Source of the DNA: Acuticoccus kalidii
GTDB lineage: Bacteria; Pseudomonadota; Alphaproteobacteria; Rhizobiales; Amorphaceae
DNA: 64,000 nucleotides
Reading direction: 5' to 3'
Assembly (NCBI RefSeq): GCF_021556395.1
Contig: NZ_JAKGCS010000015.1
Location: 1 to 64,000 of the forward strand
Position 1 is the stretch's first letter. Each line of letters opens with the position of its first letter. Both the position numbers and the translations under genes were made by a program. The notes below the pieces were generated by a model. That model worked only from the letters and a program-made list of their open reading frames with translations, was not told the DNA's origin and did no database searches. This document shows, piece by piece, positions 50,008 through 58,896 of the stretch.

Positions 50008-50850
50008 TTACTCGGCGGCGTCCTTCACGCGGTTCGCGCGCAGATGGGCGGCCTTGGTCCGCGCCTGAAGATCGCGCAGGACGGCGAGCTCTTCCGCGCT
50101 CGCCTCCGGCGTCTCCTCCACCTTGCGGCCGACCTCCTCGGCAAAACGCACCGGCCAGCCGACGGTCTCGACCAGCGCGTCGCGCGTCACGCCCGGATGG
50201 AGGCTGACGACGGTGAACGCCGCGCTGCGCGCATCGAAACCCGCGTCGGCGGCGGCGCGCCCCTCGGTGTCGAGCATCGTCCACAAAGCGAGGTCGGTGA
50301 TGAGGCGGGTCGGCCCCGCCGTGTCGACATTATAGGTCGCCCGCGTTTCACCGGGCGCGCCGTGGCCGAGGCTCGTCACGAAGTCGATCTGTTCGACGAA
50401 CGCGCGCCGTGCCTGGCGGGCCGTGATGAAAATCTCCCGCGCCTGGGTCGCGATCTCCGGTGCGCCCCCACCGCCGGGAAGGCGGACCTTCGGCTTGTGA
50501 TAGTCGCCGATGACGGTCGTGTTGATGTTGCCGCGCGCGTCGAGCTGGGCGGCGCCGAGAAAGCCGATCGAGACGCGCCCTCCCTGGAGCCAGTAGCGGA
50601 ACATTTCCGGCACCGAGACGGTGGTGAGCGCCGTGTCGGACAACTCGCCGTCACCGATCGACAAAGGCAGCACGTCGGGCCGCGTGGCGATCGTCCCGGA
50701 TTCATAAATGAGCGTGATGTCCGGCGCGTGGGTGAGGCGCGCGAGATTGCACGCCGCGGACGGCGCTCCGATGCCGACAAAGCAGACATCGTCGTTCGCC
50801 AGAAGCCGCGAGGCGGCGACCGCCATCATTTCGGTGGGCGTGGCACTCAT
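50008..50850 (-). CDS. CoA-transferase beta subunit (family I)
   Basis: This 280-residue subunit of a family I CoA-transferase starts MSATPTEMMAVAASRLLANDD. The catalytic-Glu region LIYESGTIATRP and the GDGELSDTALTTVSVPEMFRYWLQGG block match the CatJ/GctB type, and PGGGGAPEIATQA and HLAPGV-like 'SLHPGVTRDALVETVGW' follow. The transferase moves CoA between acyl-CoAs and carboxylic acids. Its ATG overlaps the stop of the alpha-subunit gene (ATGA), so the subunits are made together. 3-oxoadipate, glutaconate or a steroid-ring acid are possible substrates. Confidence 0.9.
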   Translation of the reverse strand: MSATPTEMMAVAASRLLANDDVCFVGIGAPSAACNLARLTHAPDITLIYESGTIATRPDVLPLSIGDGELSDTALTTVSVPEMFRYWLQGGRVSIGFLGAAQLDARGNINTTVIGDYHKPKVRLPGGGGAPEIATQAREIFITARQARRAFVEQIDFVTSLGHGAPGETRATYNVDTAGPTRLITDLALWTMLDTEGRAAADAGFDARSAAFTVVSLHPGVTRDALVETVGWPVRFAEEVGRKVEETPEASAEELAVLRDLQARTKAAHLRANRVKDAAE

Positions 50851-51710
50851 GCGGCGCTCCTCAAGGCGCTGACGCGATCGGCGAAGACGTCGGCCGTCGC
50901 GGCGAGGACGTTTTCCTCCATCCATTCGTGGAAGCGATCCCGATCGGCGGAGATGTCGTCCCACGCGATATATTCGGCGTTGTCCCGCACATAATACCCC
51001 GACGTATAAGAAGGGTGCGCACCGCCCGGCACCGTGACGATCGCGGCGATCGTCCAATGCGGCAGGACGCAGGCATTGGGGCTGAGGCCGAGCGCACGCA
51101 GATCGTCGACGACCTCCTCGACGGTGACGATCGCCGTCTTCGCCGCGAGGACGGCCTCCTTCTGGATCCCGATGATCCCCTCGACGAGGACGTTGCCCTG
51201 CCGGTCGGCCTTTTGCGCGTGGATGATGGTGACGTCCGGCCGGACCGACGGGATCGCGGCGAGCTCTTCGTGGGTGAAGGGGCAGGTGATCGTGCGGATA
51301 TTGGGATTGACGCGGGCGAGCTCCGCCCCGCGATAGCCGCGAAAGATCGCGCAGGGCAGCCCCGCCGCGCCCGCCTCGTAGGCGTTCGCCATCGCCGCGT
51401 GCGAGTGCTCCTCGTAGGCGATCGGCTGCGGCCAACCATTCTCGATCGCATCACGCGTACGGCGCAGGAGGCCCGCGCCCGGATTGCCCACATAGGAAAA
51501 GATCATTTTGGACACGAGGCCCATGCCGACCATCTGGTCGTAGAGAAGATCCGGCGTCATGCGCACGAGCGTCAGGTCGCGCCGTCCCTGCCGGATGATC
51601 TCGTGCCCCGCGGCGAAGGGAATGAGGTGGGTGAAGCCCTCGATCGCCAAAGTCTGGCCGTCGCGCACATGGGCGGCGATCGCGGCCTCGAGGGTCAGAT
51701 GCTGAGCCAA
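50847..51710 (-). CDS. CoA-transferase alpha subunit (family I)
   Basis: This 287-residue subunit starts with a TTG (51708-51710) giving LAQHLTLEAAIAAHVRDGQ; the frame is open far upstream but that part is basic and unlike protein. GQTLAIEGFTHLIPFAAGHEIIRQ is the CoA-transferase alpha-subunit start, and SYVGNPGAGLLRRTRDAIE, SMAHAAMANAYEAGAAGLP-like and VTIIHAQKADRQGN are conserved. It is the first gene of the alpha-beta pair. No adjacent ring-cleavage genes identify the acid. Confidence 0.9.
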   Translation of the reverse strand: MAQHLTLEAAIAAHVRDGQTLAIEGFTHLIPFAAGHEIIRQGRRDLTLVRMTPDLLYDQMVGMGLVSKMIFSYVGNPGAGLLRRTRDAIENGWPQPIAYEEHSHAAMANAYEAGAAGLPCAIFRGYRGAELARVNPNIRTITCPFTHEELAAIPSVRPDVTIIHAQKADRQGNVLVEGIIGIQKEAVLAAKTAIVTVEEVVDDLRALGLSPNACVLPHWTIAAIVTVPGGAHPSYTSGYYVRDNAEYIAWDDISADRDRFHEWMEENVLAATADVFADRVSALRSAA

Positions 51711-52014
51711 AGTCCGTCCTCGAACGTTGCGGTCCGGCGAGCCGCCGCCGGACGGCCGCCGCCCGCGATGGGACCGGACGGGCCGTGCGCCGCGGCGGGC
51801 TCGACCATATGATCTGTTCGCATGGCGAACATTGATGAGCATAATCGACGCCGGACGCCGCGCCAACGCGGGAGTGGCGCGTGCGCCGCCCGGTCGGTCG
51901 CGTCCGATCCGCGCATCAGCCTTGCGTTGTAGGGGGATGGCAGGACGGGTCGAATCTTGCATCTAGGCGATACGCTGACCGTCCGTGCGAAGCGATCGAA
52001 GGAGTTTTCGCGTC

Positions 52015-52692
52015 ATGGCCGACCCCCATGCCAAGGGCCGTATCGTGCAGGCGGGCGTGCCGCTCGTCTCCGCGCGCAAGGCGATCGTCATGGCCCATGG
52101 GCGCGGCGGCACGCCGCAGGACATGGTGCGCCTCGCGATCCTCCTCGGCCAGCCCGATCTTTCGGTGCTCGCCATCGAAGCGGCGGGCGGCTCATGGTGG
52201 CCGGACAGCTTTCTCGCCCCGCTCACGGTGAATGAGCCCTACATCACGAGCGCCATCGCGGCGATGGAGCGCGCCGTCGCCAAGCTGAACGAGGCCGGCC
52301 TCGCCGACGAGCAGATCGGCGTCCTCGGCTTCAGCCAAGGGGCGTGCCTCGCGCTCGAGTACACCGCGCGGGCCGGCCGGCCGCTCGCCTTCGCGGCAGC
52401 GCTCTCTGGCGCACTCGTGGGCACCGGCGAAGCTGGTGGCGAGTATCGTGCCGATCTTTATGGCAACACGGAGAAGTCATTCGACTATAGTGCTCAATTG
52501 AGCGGCACGCGTGTTTATCTCGCGTGCCATGAAGAGGATCCGCATATACCTCTCGCACGCGTGCAGACCTCGGCACGCATCTTCAAGCGCATGAACGCGA
52601 AGGTCACGATCGAGATCATCCCCGGCGCCGGTCATGGGATCGTTCCCGAAGAGGTGGACGTCGTTCGCGGGCTCGTGAGCGGCAAGGGCTGA
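52015..52692 (+). CDS. Phospholipase/carboxylesterase-family alpha/beta hydrolase
   Basis: This 225-residue protein is a small serine hydrolase of the YpfH/carboxylesterase type: IVMAHGRGGTPQDMVRLA (oxyanion region), nucleophile GFSQGA in IGVLGFSQGACLALEY, catalytic Asp near EDPHIPLARVQTSARIF, and His in IIPGAGHGIVPEEV. The start is the ATG at 52015; the frame opens at 51985. It is divergent from the CoA-transferase genes. The substrate is unknown. Confidence 0.9.
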   Translation: MADPHAKGRIVQAGVPLVSARKAIVMAHGRGGTPQDMVRLAILLGQPDLSVLAIEAAGGSWWPDSFLAPLTVNEPYITSAIAAMERAVAKLNEAGLADEQIGVLGFSQGACLALEYTARAGRPLAFAAALSGALVGTGEAGGEYRADLYGNTEKSFDYSAQLSGTRVYLACHEEDPHIPLARVQTSARIFKRMNAKVTIEIIPGAGHGIVPEEVDVVRGLVSGKG

Positions 52693-52894
52693 GTAAATCG
52701 CACGACTGCACTTCGACTCCTTCACTCTAAAGCCTTGCGATTTGACGCGCGATATGCACATAAGGGTTCGTGACAGAGGCGGGCGGACCGCTAAGCGGTT
52801 CTGACTCGCGACGGTGTTGGTGCAGAAGGGCACCCGCCGCGAGGGCAGGCTAGCGCCCCATCTGTTCGATCTCATGTGAACAAAGACGCGTCCG

Positions 52895-54271
52895 GTGCTG
52901 TCCGCGACGCACGAAAGACGACGTTTGAGACAATTCTCGGAACTCGGCCTTGCCGAGCCCATTCTTCGCGCACTGAGCGACGAAGGCTATACAAACCCAA
53001 CACCCATTCAGGCCGAGGTCATTCCCGCAATGTGCGCGGGACAGGATATCCTCGGTACTGCCCAGACAGGAACCGGCAAGACTGCCGCGTTCGTCCTGCC
53101 GATCCTCGACACGCTGGCGCGTGAACGCGGACGGCCGCAACCGAAGACCTGCCGCGCGCTGATCCTTGCGCCGACGCGCGAACTCGCGAGCCAGATCGCC
53201 GACAATGTGAAGGCTTACGGCCGCCACATGCGCCTCAGCTTCGGCGTGGTCGTGGGCGGCGTGAAGCCCGGTCCGCAGATCCGTACGCTCTCGCGCGGGG
53301 TCGATATCCTGATCGCGACGCCAGGCCGCCTCGAAGACCATATGGGCTCCGGTGCGCTCTCGCTCGCGGCAACGAAGACGGTCGTCCTCGACGAGGCCGA
53401 TCAGATGCTGGATCTCGGATTCTTCCCGGCGATCCGCCGCATCTTCCGCTCTCTGCCGCGCGAGCACCAGACGGCCCTCCTCTCGGCGACCATGCCGAAG
53501 GAGATCCGCGGCCTCGCGAACGATCTCCTGACAAACCCCGCCGAAATCGCCGTCGCACCCGTGTCGCGGCCGATCGAGGCGATCGACCAGTCCGTCCGCC
53601 ATGTCGACCAGTCGGCCAAGCGCGACGCACTGCTCGAAATCTTGAAGGCGCCCGATCTTTCGAGCGCCATCGTGTTCACCCGCACCAAGCGCGGGGCGGA
53701 CAAGGTCGCCAAGCAGATCGAGGCCGCCGGCCACGAAGCGGCGGCCATTCACGGCAACAAAAGCCAAGGCCAGCGTCAGCGGGCACTCGATTCCTTCCGC
53801 GCAGGCCGCGTCATGGTCCTCGTCGCGACGGATATCGCCGCCCGTGGCATCGATATCGATGGCGTGAGCCATGTCGTGAACTACGAGCTGCCCAACGTCC
53901 CCGAGGCGTATGTGCACCGGATCGGCCGCACGGCGCGTGCCGGCCGCAGCGGCGTTGCGATTTCGCTTTGCGATCCTTCGGAGCGTGGGCTCCTGAAGGA
54001 TATCGAAAAGCTGATCGGCCGCCGCTTCACCGCCGACGGCACGGTTCCGATGGAACCGGCCAGAGCCGCCGACGGCCCTCGCAATCCACGCCGGCGTCCG
54101 CGCCGTCGTGATACGGACGCACCGACCGCGAACGCCAAGCCGGCGAACGCTGCCGGTCCGCGCAACCGCCGCGCCGGGGGTCCTCCCCAGCGCTCCAAGA
54201 CCGGACCGTCCGGCGCCCATCGTGGTCGCCCGGGCGAGCCTCAAAACCGCGCGGCCCAGCAGCAGGCCTGA
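52895..54271 (+). CDS. DEAD-box RNA helicase (RhlE-type)
   Basis: This 458-residue helicase has the Q-motif in [26 protein letters not shown], Walker A AQTGTGKT, motif II DEAD in [14 protein letters not shown], motif III SAT and motif [13 protein letters not shown], then a basic Arg/Asn/Pro-rich tail (about 400-458). The core is of the RhlE group involved in ribosome assembly and RNA turnover. The start is a GTG at 52895; a TTG at 52925 is an alternative. A cold-shock protein gene follows closely, suggesting a cold-responsive pair. Confidence 0.93.
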   Translation: MLSATHERRRLRQFSELGLAEPILRALSDEGYTNPTPIQAEVIPAMCAGQDILGTAQTGTGKTAAFVLPILDTLARERGRPQPKTCRALILAPTRELASQIADNVKAYGRHMRLSFGVVVGGVKPGPQIRTLSRGVDILIATPGRLEDHMGSGALSLAATKTVVLDEADQMLDLGFFPAIRRIFRSLPREHQTALLSATMPKEIRGLANDLLTNPAEIAVAPVSRPIEAIDQSVRHVDQSAKRDALLEILKAPDLSSAIVFTRTKRGADKVAKQIEAAGHEAAAIHGNKSQGQRQRALDSFRAGRVMVLVATDIAARGIDIDGVSHVVNYELPNVPEAYVHRIGRTARAGRSGVAISLCDPSERGLLKDIEKLIGRRFTADGTVPMEPARAADGPRNPRRRPRRRDTDAPTANAKPANAAGPRNRRAGGPPQRSKTGPSGAHRGRPGEPQNRAAQQQA

Positions 54272-54339
54272 GCCTTCGCTGCCCCTCGCATTACCACAAC
54301 GACGCATACGCGATTATTTTGAAGACTGGAGACTCCACC

Positions 54340-54549
54340 ATGGCAACCGGATCGGTGAAGTGGTTCAACGGCACCAAAGGCTACGGTTTCATCGCCCCTG
54401 AGGACGGTGGCAACGACGTTTTCGTGCACATCAGCGCCGTCGAGCGCGCCGGCCTCAGCCACCTCAATGAGGGGCAGAAGGTCAGCTACGAAATCGAAGT
54501 CGACCGCAAGCGCGGCAAGTCCTCCGCAGTGAACCTGCGCGCGCTCTGA
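54340..54549 (+). CDS. Cold-shock protein (CspA family)
   Basis: This 69-residue protein is a single cold-shock domain with both RNP motifs: [10 protein letters not shown] and DVFVHIS. The start [14 protein letters not shown] at 54340 is that of the family. CspA-type proteins bind single-stranded RNA and DNA and unwind RNA structure in the cold. It lies about 70 bases downstream of the DEAD-box helicase, and a strong terminator follows. Confidence 0.97.
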   Translation: MATGSVKWFNGTKGYGFIAPEDGGNDVFVHISAVERAGLSHLNEGQKVSYEIEVDRKRGKSSAVNLRAL

Positions 54550-54640
54550 GAAGACGCACCGCGATAATACGCGCCGGCAGCCGCCCAGCGGCGTAACGGG
54601 GCTCGGGGGGCCATGCGTCCCCCTCATCGCGATCATCTCG

Positions 54641-54684
54641 AACCGCTTCGATCCGGATCTGATCCGGACCGAGGCGGTTTTTTT
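54641..54684 (+). terminator. Rho-independent terminator of the cold-shock gene
   Basis: A 17-base stem (AACCGC..CG.TCCGGA with one G-U pair and one mismatch), a TCTGA loop and a run of seven T residues lie about 90 bases after the csp stop. They should end the csp transcript and possibly the helicase transcript too. Confidence 0.85.
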
Positions 54685-54963
54685 GTTTAAAGCATGGCCC
54701 CATCGGCCGCCCACGAGGCCCGGCGACGCCCGCGCTGCAGGCCGAAACAGACCCGTCGGCGCGCGGCTTGTTCAGGCCCGCCGGCCCGCGACCCCAGAGC
54801 ACGCGCGCCTCGCGCACCTCGCCCGCACCGGGCCGCGCACGCTGCCGCTTAATTCACGCTATCGTTCGTTTAGACTTGGTGATCTGACGGCATTAGCGGA
54901 TAAATGCTGGCGCTCGCTCTTCGGATCGCCGCTCGCACCGCAGCCAGAACGAAACACTCCAGA

Positions 54964-56274
54964 ATGGCATTCTTGTTTTATCAAGAAGACATATCGCAAA
55001 AGCTGGAGACCTTTTGCCGTATCGTCGACCATGCGGACGCGCCTCTCCTCCTCCTCAAAGCCGATCCGTGGACGATCGTCTGGGCGAACGCCAACTGCCG
55101 CACGCTCCTCGGAGAGCATCGACTAACCACCCTGCCCGTCGAACTCGAAGCCGTGCTCGGGGCCTATGTCGTCCGTTCGATCACGGCCGCGCTCGAGGGC
55201 GTAATCGGGCGCCCGCGCGCCGCCAGCCCGTCGCTCGATTGCCTCACCGCCGTGGGTCGCCAGACGCTTCGAGTCGCGCTGCGTGAGGTCGACGATCTCC
55301 CCGACCATTGGCTGGTGACGCTCTCCCCCACGGCGCCTCCGCCGAGCGGCCATTGGCGGCAAGATCTCGTGCAGATCATCGACCTCCTGCCCGTCGGGGT
55401 GGAGATCTACGATGAGGCGCTCAACGCGGTTTTTTACAACAAGTTCTCCGACGCGCTGTTCAGCTATCAAGAGCAGCCCGTGCTTCACTATGAAGACTGG
55501 TGGGAGGTCGGCTTTTTCGACGACCGGGAGCGGGAGGCGGCGCGGCGAACCTGGGCCGAGCACGTCGCCGCCGTGCGCGCCAATCCCGACTCGACGCGGC
55601 AATCGGAGCATTGGGTTCGCTGCGCGGACGATCAGCGCCGGCGGCTCGAATTCCGGTTCCGCGTGATCGAGGGCAAGCTGGTGCTCATCATCCTCGATGT
55701 CACCGAGCAGCGGCTTCTGGAGGAAGAGCTTCGCAATCTCGGCAGCATCGACCCGCTGACGGGCGCGCTCAACCGCCGCGGATTCTTCGAGATGGCGGAA
55801 ACGCTCCTCGCCCACGCCGGGACCGCGGCGGAGACGCTGTGCGTCCTCATGCTCGATATCGATCATTTCAAGTCCATCAACGATCGCTTCGGCCACGCGG
55901 TCGGCGATGAGATCCTGTCCGCCGTCGCGGCGCGCATCGATGCGGCGCGGCGCCCGGCGGACCTCTTCGTCCGCCTCGGCGGGGAAGAGTTCGCGCTTGC
56001 CCTCCCCGGTCGCTCCGGCGCGCTCGCCCGGCGCGAGGCGGAGCGGGTGCGCCGCCTCATCGCCCAGGACCCCGTCGACACGACGGCCGGCGCGATCGCC
56101 GTCCATATCAGCATCGGCGCCACGGAATATGCGCCGACGGACACCACCCTCGATGACATGCTCCTGCGGGCCGACCGCGCGCTCTATGCGGCGAAGCGCG
56201 CCGGCCGCAACCGCTTCGTCTGGGACGGCCCGAACGACGAGGCGCAACCGCCTCTCGACGACAGAGCGATGTGA
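54964..56274 (+). CDS. PAS-containing diguanylate cyclase (GGEEF)
   Basis: This 436-residue cytoplasmic protein has two PAS-like sensor segments (about 10-120, and about 140-260 beginning IIDLLPVGVEIYDEALNAVFYN) and a C-terminal GGDEF domain. The active motif is GGEEF at about 339-343, with RPAD as an intact inhibitory RxxD site five residues before it; MLDIDHFKSINDRFGHAVGDEIL is complete. It should be an active, product-inhibited c-di-GMP synthase. The start at 54964 (MAFLFYQED) is favoured; the frame is open to 54904. Confidence 0.9.
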   Translation: MAFLFYQEDISQKLETFCRIVDHADAPLLLLKADPWTIVWANANCRTLLGEHRLTTLPVELEAVLGAYVVRSITAALEGVIGRPRAASPSLDCLTAVGRQTLRVALREVDDLPDHWLVTLSPTAPPPSGHWRQDLVQIIDLLPVGVEIYDEALNAVFYNKFSDALFSYQEQPVLHYEDWWEVGFFDDREREAARRTWAEHVAAVRANPDSTRQSEHWVRCADDQRRRLEFRFRVIEGKLVLIILDVTEQRLLEEELRNLGSIDPLTGALNRRGFFEMAETLLAHAGTAAETLCVLMLDIDHFKSINDRFGHAVGDEILSAVAARIDAARRPADLFVRLGGEEFALALPGRSGALARREAERVRRLIAQDPVDTTAGAIAVHISIGATEYAPTDTTLDDMLLRADRALYAAKRAGRNRFVWDGPNDEAQPPLDDRAM

Positions 56275-56391
56275 CGACGCCGCGAGCGGTCGCGGCCCCG
56301 GGCGCGCTGTGGTAGCCGCTCGCCCCACCCCCTCGCCTCTTACCCGCCCCCATCGCCACGACGGGTGCGGGCCTGATCGGCGGTCGGAGCG

Positions 56392-56853
56392 CTAAGCGGC
56401 AACCTTCATGATCTCGTCGAGCATCAAGCGCCCATAGAGGCTGTTGCCATGCACCCAATCGCGCTTGCCCTTCGCTGAGACGTCTTGCGAATACGCCTTC
56501 TTCAGGAAGCCACCCTCGGTGAGCGAGGCCTGTGGCCGCCCGACCGTGTCGATCGCGTGCGGGGCCAGCGCCTCTTGCATGCACTCGATGAACGTGTCGT
56601 CGAGATATTTGATCACCTCCCGCCGCGTGCCTTGGACGAACATCGGGTGATGATCCTTGATCGCCGGATAGGTGACCCAGACCGGCCGGACGCCGGCCTC
56701 TTTCAGATCGATCAGGAAACGCGCAACCGGTGTCGTGTCCCGCTCCATGATCGCCTTCAGCGTCGTCTTGGGGAGCGGCACCTTCCCCGGCTGCCACACC
56801 GCAAACGGCTCGTGCCGTTTCCAGTAGGCGGAGCCCTTCAGAATGATGCTGTT
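56392..56853 (-). pseudogene. Truncated SGNH-hydrolase-like gene (3' part only)
   Basis: The minus-strand frame reads [37 protein letters not shown], and near the end QASLTEGGFLKKAYSQD and DWVHGNSLYGRLMLDE, which has the D..H spacing of SGNH/GDSL hydrolases. The 5' part is lost: at about 56853 the sequence changes to plus-strand RHS-type DNA ([13 protein letters not shown]). The frame runs open into the RHS DNA, but those residues are meaningless. Family is tentative; truncation is clear. Confidence 0.6.
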
Positions 56854-56855
56854 CA

Positions 56856-57626
56856 CATCGCCGACTACAGCTACGATCCGAACGGCAACCTCACCGTCAA
56901 GACCGGGATGGGGCACTACACCTATCCCGCCGCCGGCCAGCCGCGCCCGCACCTTGCGACGCGGGTGGGGGTATCAGCCTTATGGGGAGGAGGCGCGGAG
57001 CGAGGTGCGGCCGACGCCGGCGGCGGAGTCGAAGTGCTTCCTGTCGGAGCGCTACGACGAGGCCGGGGCGCTGATGGACCTCAATGCGCGCTATGATGAT
57101 CCGCGCATTGCACGGTTCATACAGCCCGATTTGCTCGATCCGGATGTGCCGGGGGTGGGGATCAATCGCTATGCCTATGCGTTGAATGATCCGATCAACA
57201 AAATTGACCCTGGCGGAAAGCAAGTTGTCACTGACGACGAACGCGAAATGGCGGCTAACGAAGACCTGGTGGGATTTTGGAAATCGCGCGCAAAAAGGGG
57301 AGATCCTATTGGGCCTCTCGGCATGGAGTTTGGGGTGGAGGAAAAGACAATCTCTGTCCGTCTGTCAGACGCGATCCTGGAGAGCGCTATTCGGAATGAG
57401 CATGAGCGCATTTATGCCGACGCGCTTTTCGCTCATTACAGCAGCAATAGGCTCATGTAGCGGCAGTAGATAAATGTAATAGGGGAAACCAAATTTTCTG
57501 TCACCAAGGCAAATAACAGAATATTATCACAGTATTTTTAGTGAAAATGACCTCCCATTAAGTGAATTTTGCAGAACACCCTTCACACGCCTTGGAATTA
57601 CGCCTGATATGACGAGAGCGTTTTAA
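56856..57626 (+). pseudogene. Decayed RHS/YD-repeat gene with toxin-like C-terminus
   Basis: Three pieces lie in order. First, 56856-56950 reads [15 protein letters not shown] and [12 protein letters not shown], a YD repeat unit. Second, in another frame, YQPYGEE then [19 protein letters not shown] and [20 protein letters not shown] form the RHS-associated core ending at the DPxG boundary. Third, the C-terminal part reads [20 protein letters not shown] up to a stop at 57458-57460. The family-like ending LSPRQITEYYHSIFSENDL, PLSEFCRTPFTRLG then appears in the +1 frame (57483-57626). At least two frameshifts and three stops separate the parts, so no full protein is made. N-terminal repeats are absent. 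Confidence 0.8.
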
Positions 57627-57634
57627 TTTAATCT

Positions 57635-57853
57635 ATGAGATCAAGAGTAAAAATATACCTATATACCAGATTTTTCTTGAGTTTAATTGTATGGATTATC
57701 CCCTTAATTGGGGTGGCAATATCAATTGCTATGTTTCCACTCGTATTAAATACAACGAATATCAGATTTATATTAATATGCCTATTATTTCTAAGTCCTA
57801 TAATCGGGATATTCATCCCATATAAATTGAAAGGCATAAATTTTACGGATTAA
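57635..57853 (+). CDS. Small two-TM protein, candidate RHS immunity protein
   Basis: This 72-residue ORF begins with ATG nine bases after the stop of the reconstructed RHS toxin end. It has two strong transmembrane helices (about 10-35 and 42-63) and basic ends. Its base composition is far richer in A and T than any other gene in the window, as is common for toxin-linked immunity genes. Position and orientation directly behind an RHS C-terminus make it a candidate cognate immunity protein. No family is recognised and no good Shine-Dalgarno is seen, so translation is not certain. Confidence 0.5.
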   Translation: MRSRVKIYLYTRFFLSLIVWIIPLIGVAISIAMFPLVLNTTNIRFILICLLFLSPIIGIFIPYKLKGINFTD

Positions 57854-58226
57854 TGCTATTCACGCAAATTATTTTATATTTATATCTTAATAGATTACTG
57901 TAGCATCAGACCTGCTCAGATTCGTCAGACTACACCTCGCTTGAGGGCGCTGCCCCTGCTGCCTCAGCAAGCCGCCGCGTGCGGGGCAGTTGGGCGACGA
58001 GGCGGCTCGCGAAGGCCCCTGCCGTGGCGGCCCGCCCCATAAGGGCCATAGAGTATTCTGTCTTCACCGCAAAAGCGGCCCAGCACCAGAGATCTGAGAC
58101 TTGAGGGAGGCTTGCCTCGTTGTCGCGATGTGCGGGCGGCGTACGCCGCCGGTTGTCAGCTTGCAGATGGAGGCGCGCTCCACGCGCGGACACGAAGTCG
58201 GAGCTAACCCCTTGTCACGCACGAAC
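57854..58226. other. Accessory intergenic stretch, no gene seen
   Basis: The first ~70 bases are very AT-rich and continue the composition of the small membrane ORF. The rest returns to high GC. Minus- and plus-strand ORFs here have no recognisable domain and are likely debris between the RHS remnant and the mobile-element fragments. Confidence 0.5.
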
Positions 58227-58316
58227 TCAGCCGTCACCAGCGGCGCGGACGTAGGCGTACAGAGTTGGCTTCGAGATCCCCATCGAAGCCGATCGAGCTA
58301 CCGGCGAGACGATCCG
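58227..58316 (-). pseudogene. C-terminal fragment of a serine recombinase/resolvase
   Basis: The minus-strand frame reads SMGISKPTLYAYVRAAG and then stops. This matches the C-terminal helix-turn-helix end (xxGISKPTLYxYL) of Tn3-type resolvases. No catalytic domain remains upstream. It marks the former presence of a transposon or integron. Confidence 0.45.
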
Positions 58317-58402
58317 CCATCTGCCAACGAAAGAGGCCTTCGCCGCCCAACAGGAGCAACCTCAGGCGGAGTGATGGAGTTGAGCTGGTCGTGAGAGGAC
58401 GC

Positions 58403-58477
58403 CTGAACGTGGAGCGATTGGAATCCCCGTTTTCGAGCGGCGATGGTATCGGGATCGGTGCGCTAGACAAATGGTGG
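58403..58477 (-). pseudogene. C-terminal fragment of an IS630-family transposase (inverted)
   Basis: The minus-strand frame reads PPFV-stop-RTDPDTIAARKRGFQSLHVQ, the conserved C-terminal end of IS630 transposases (xPFVWRADPDAIxAxxxRGFQxLESIH). The stop is in place of the conserved Trp (TGG to TAG). No upstream catalytic part is seen. It is oriented opposite to the second IS630 remnant at 58525. Confidence 0.6.
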
Positions 58478-58524
58478 GTGGCCCACCTGCCTCGGCCGCG
58501 ACTTCACTCAGCTTCAGCAGACTA

Positions 58525-58893
58525 GTGGATAGTTTGAATCAAAAGAGTCCCGGTGCGGGATTCCCTCTGAGGCGGGTTCGATGCGAGATGTGCACCGGGA
58601 TCATGTTCACGCTGTCATCCAGCGAGCGTGAGCGACTGGACCCGCGCTGGACCTTCCACTTCACCCCGACATCATCGTCATGGATGAACGCGGTTGAGGG
58701 CTTTTTCGCCAAGCTCACCAGGCGCCGCCTGAAGCACGGTGTCTTCCATTCCGTCTGCGATCTGCAAGCGGCGATCAACCGCCTCTTGGCCGAACACAAC
58801 GACGCCGAGGCAAAACCCTTTGTCGGGCGTGCCGATCCCGATGCCATCGTCGCCACACGAAGTCGAGGGTTCCAAACATTGGAATCAATCCAC
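58525..58893 (+). mobile_element. Internally deleted IS630-family element with TA target duplication
   Basis: The left end GTGGATAGTTTGAATC (58525) and right end ...ATCCAC (58893) form terminal inverted repeats and are each flanked by TA (58523-58524, 58894-58895), the target duplication of IS630/Tc1-type elements. Inside is only the start and end of the transposase gene. At under 0.4 kb against roughly 1 kb for full elements, it is a non-autonomous derivative that may still be moved by a relative's transposase. Confidence 0.7.
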
Positions 58894-58896
58894 TAG
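58603..58896 (+). pseudogene. IS630 transposase with in-frame internal deletion
   Basis: The ATG at 58603 starts MFTLSSSERERLD, the IS630 N-terminal leader. It is joined directly to PRWTFHFTPTSSSWMNAVEGFF, the DDE_3 C-terminal region, then LTRRRLKHGVFHSVCDLQAA and SRGFQTLESIH. The whole helix-turn-helix and the first two catalytic acids are missing. The stop (58894-58896) is completed by the flanking TA and G. The protein is inactive. Confidence 0.75.

Noticed and set aside
53000-54300. Promoter and cold-box leader for the csp gene
   Set aside because: The short gap before csp lacks a clear -35/-10 pair and no cold-box could be identified.
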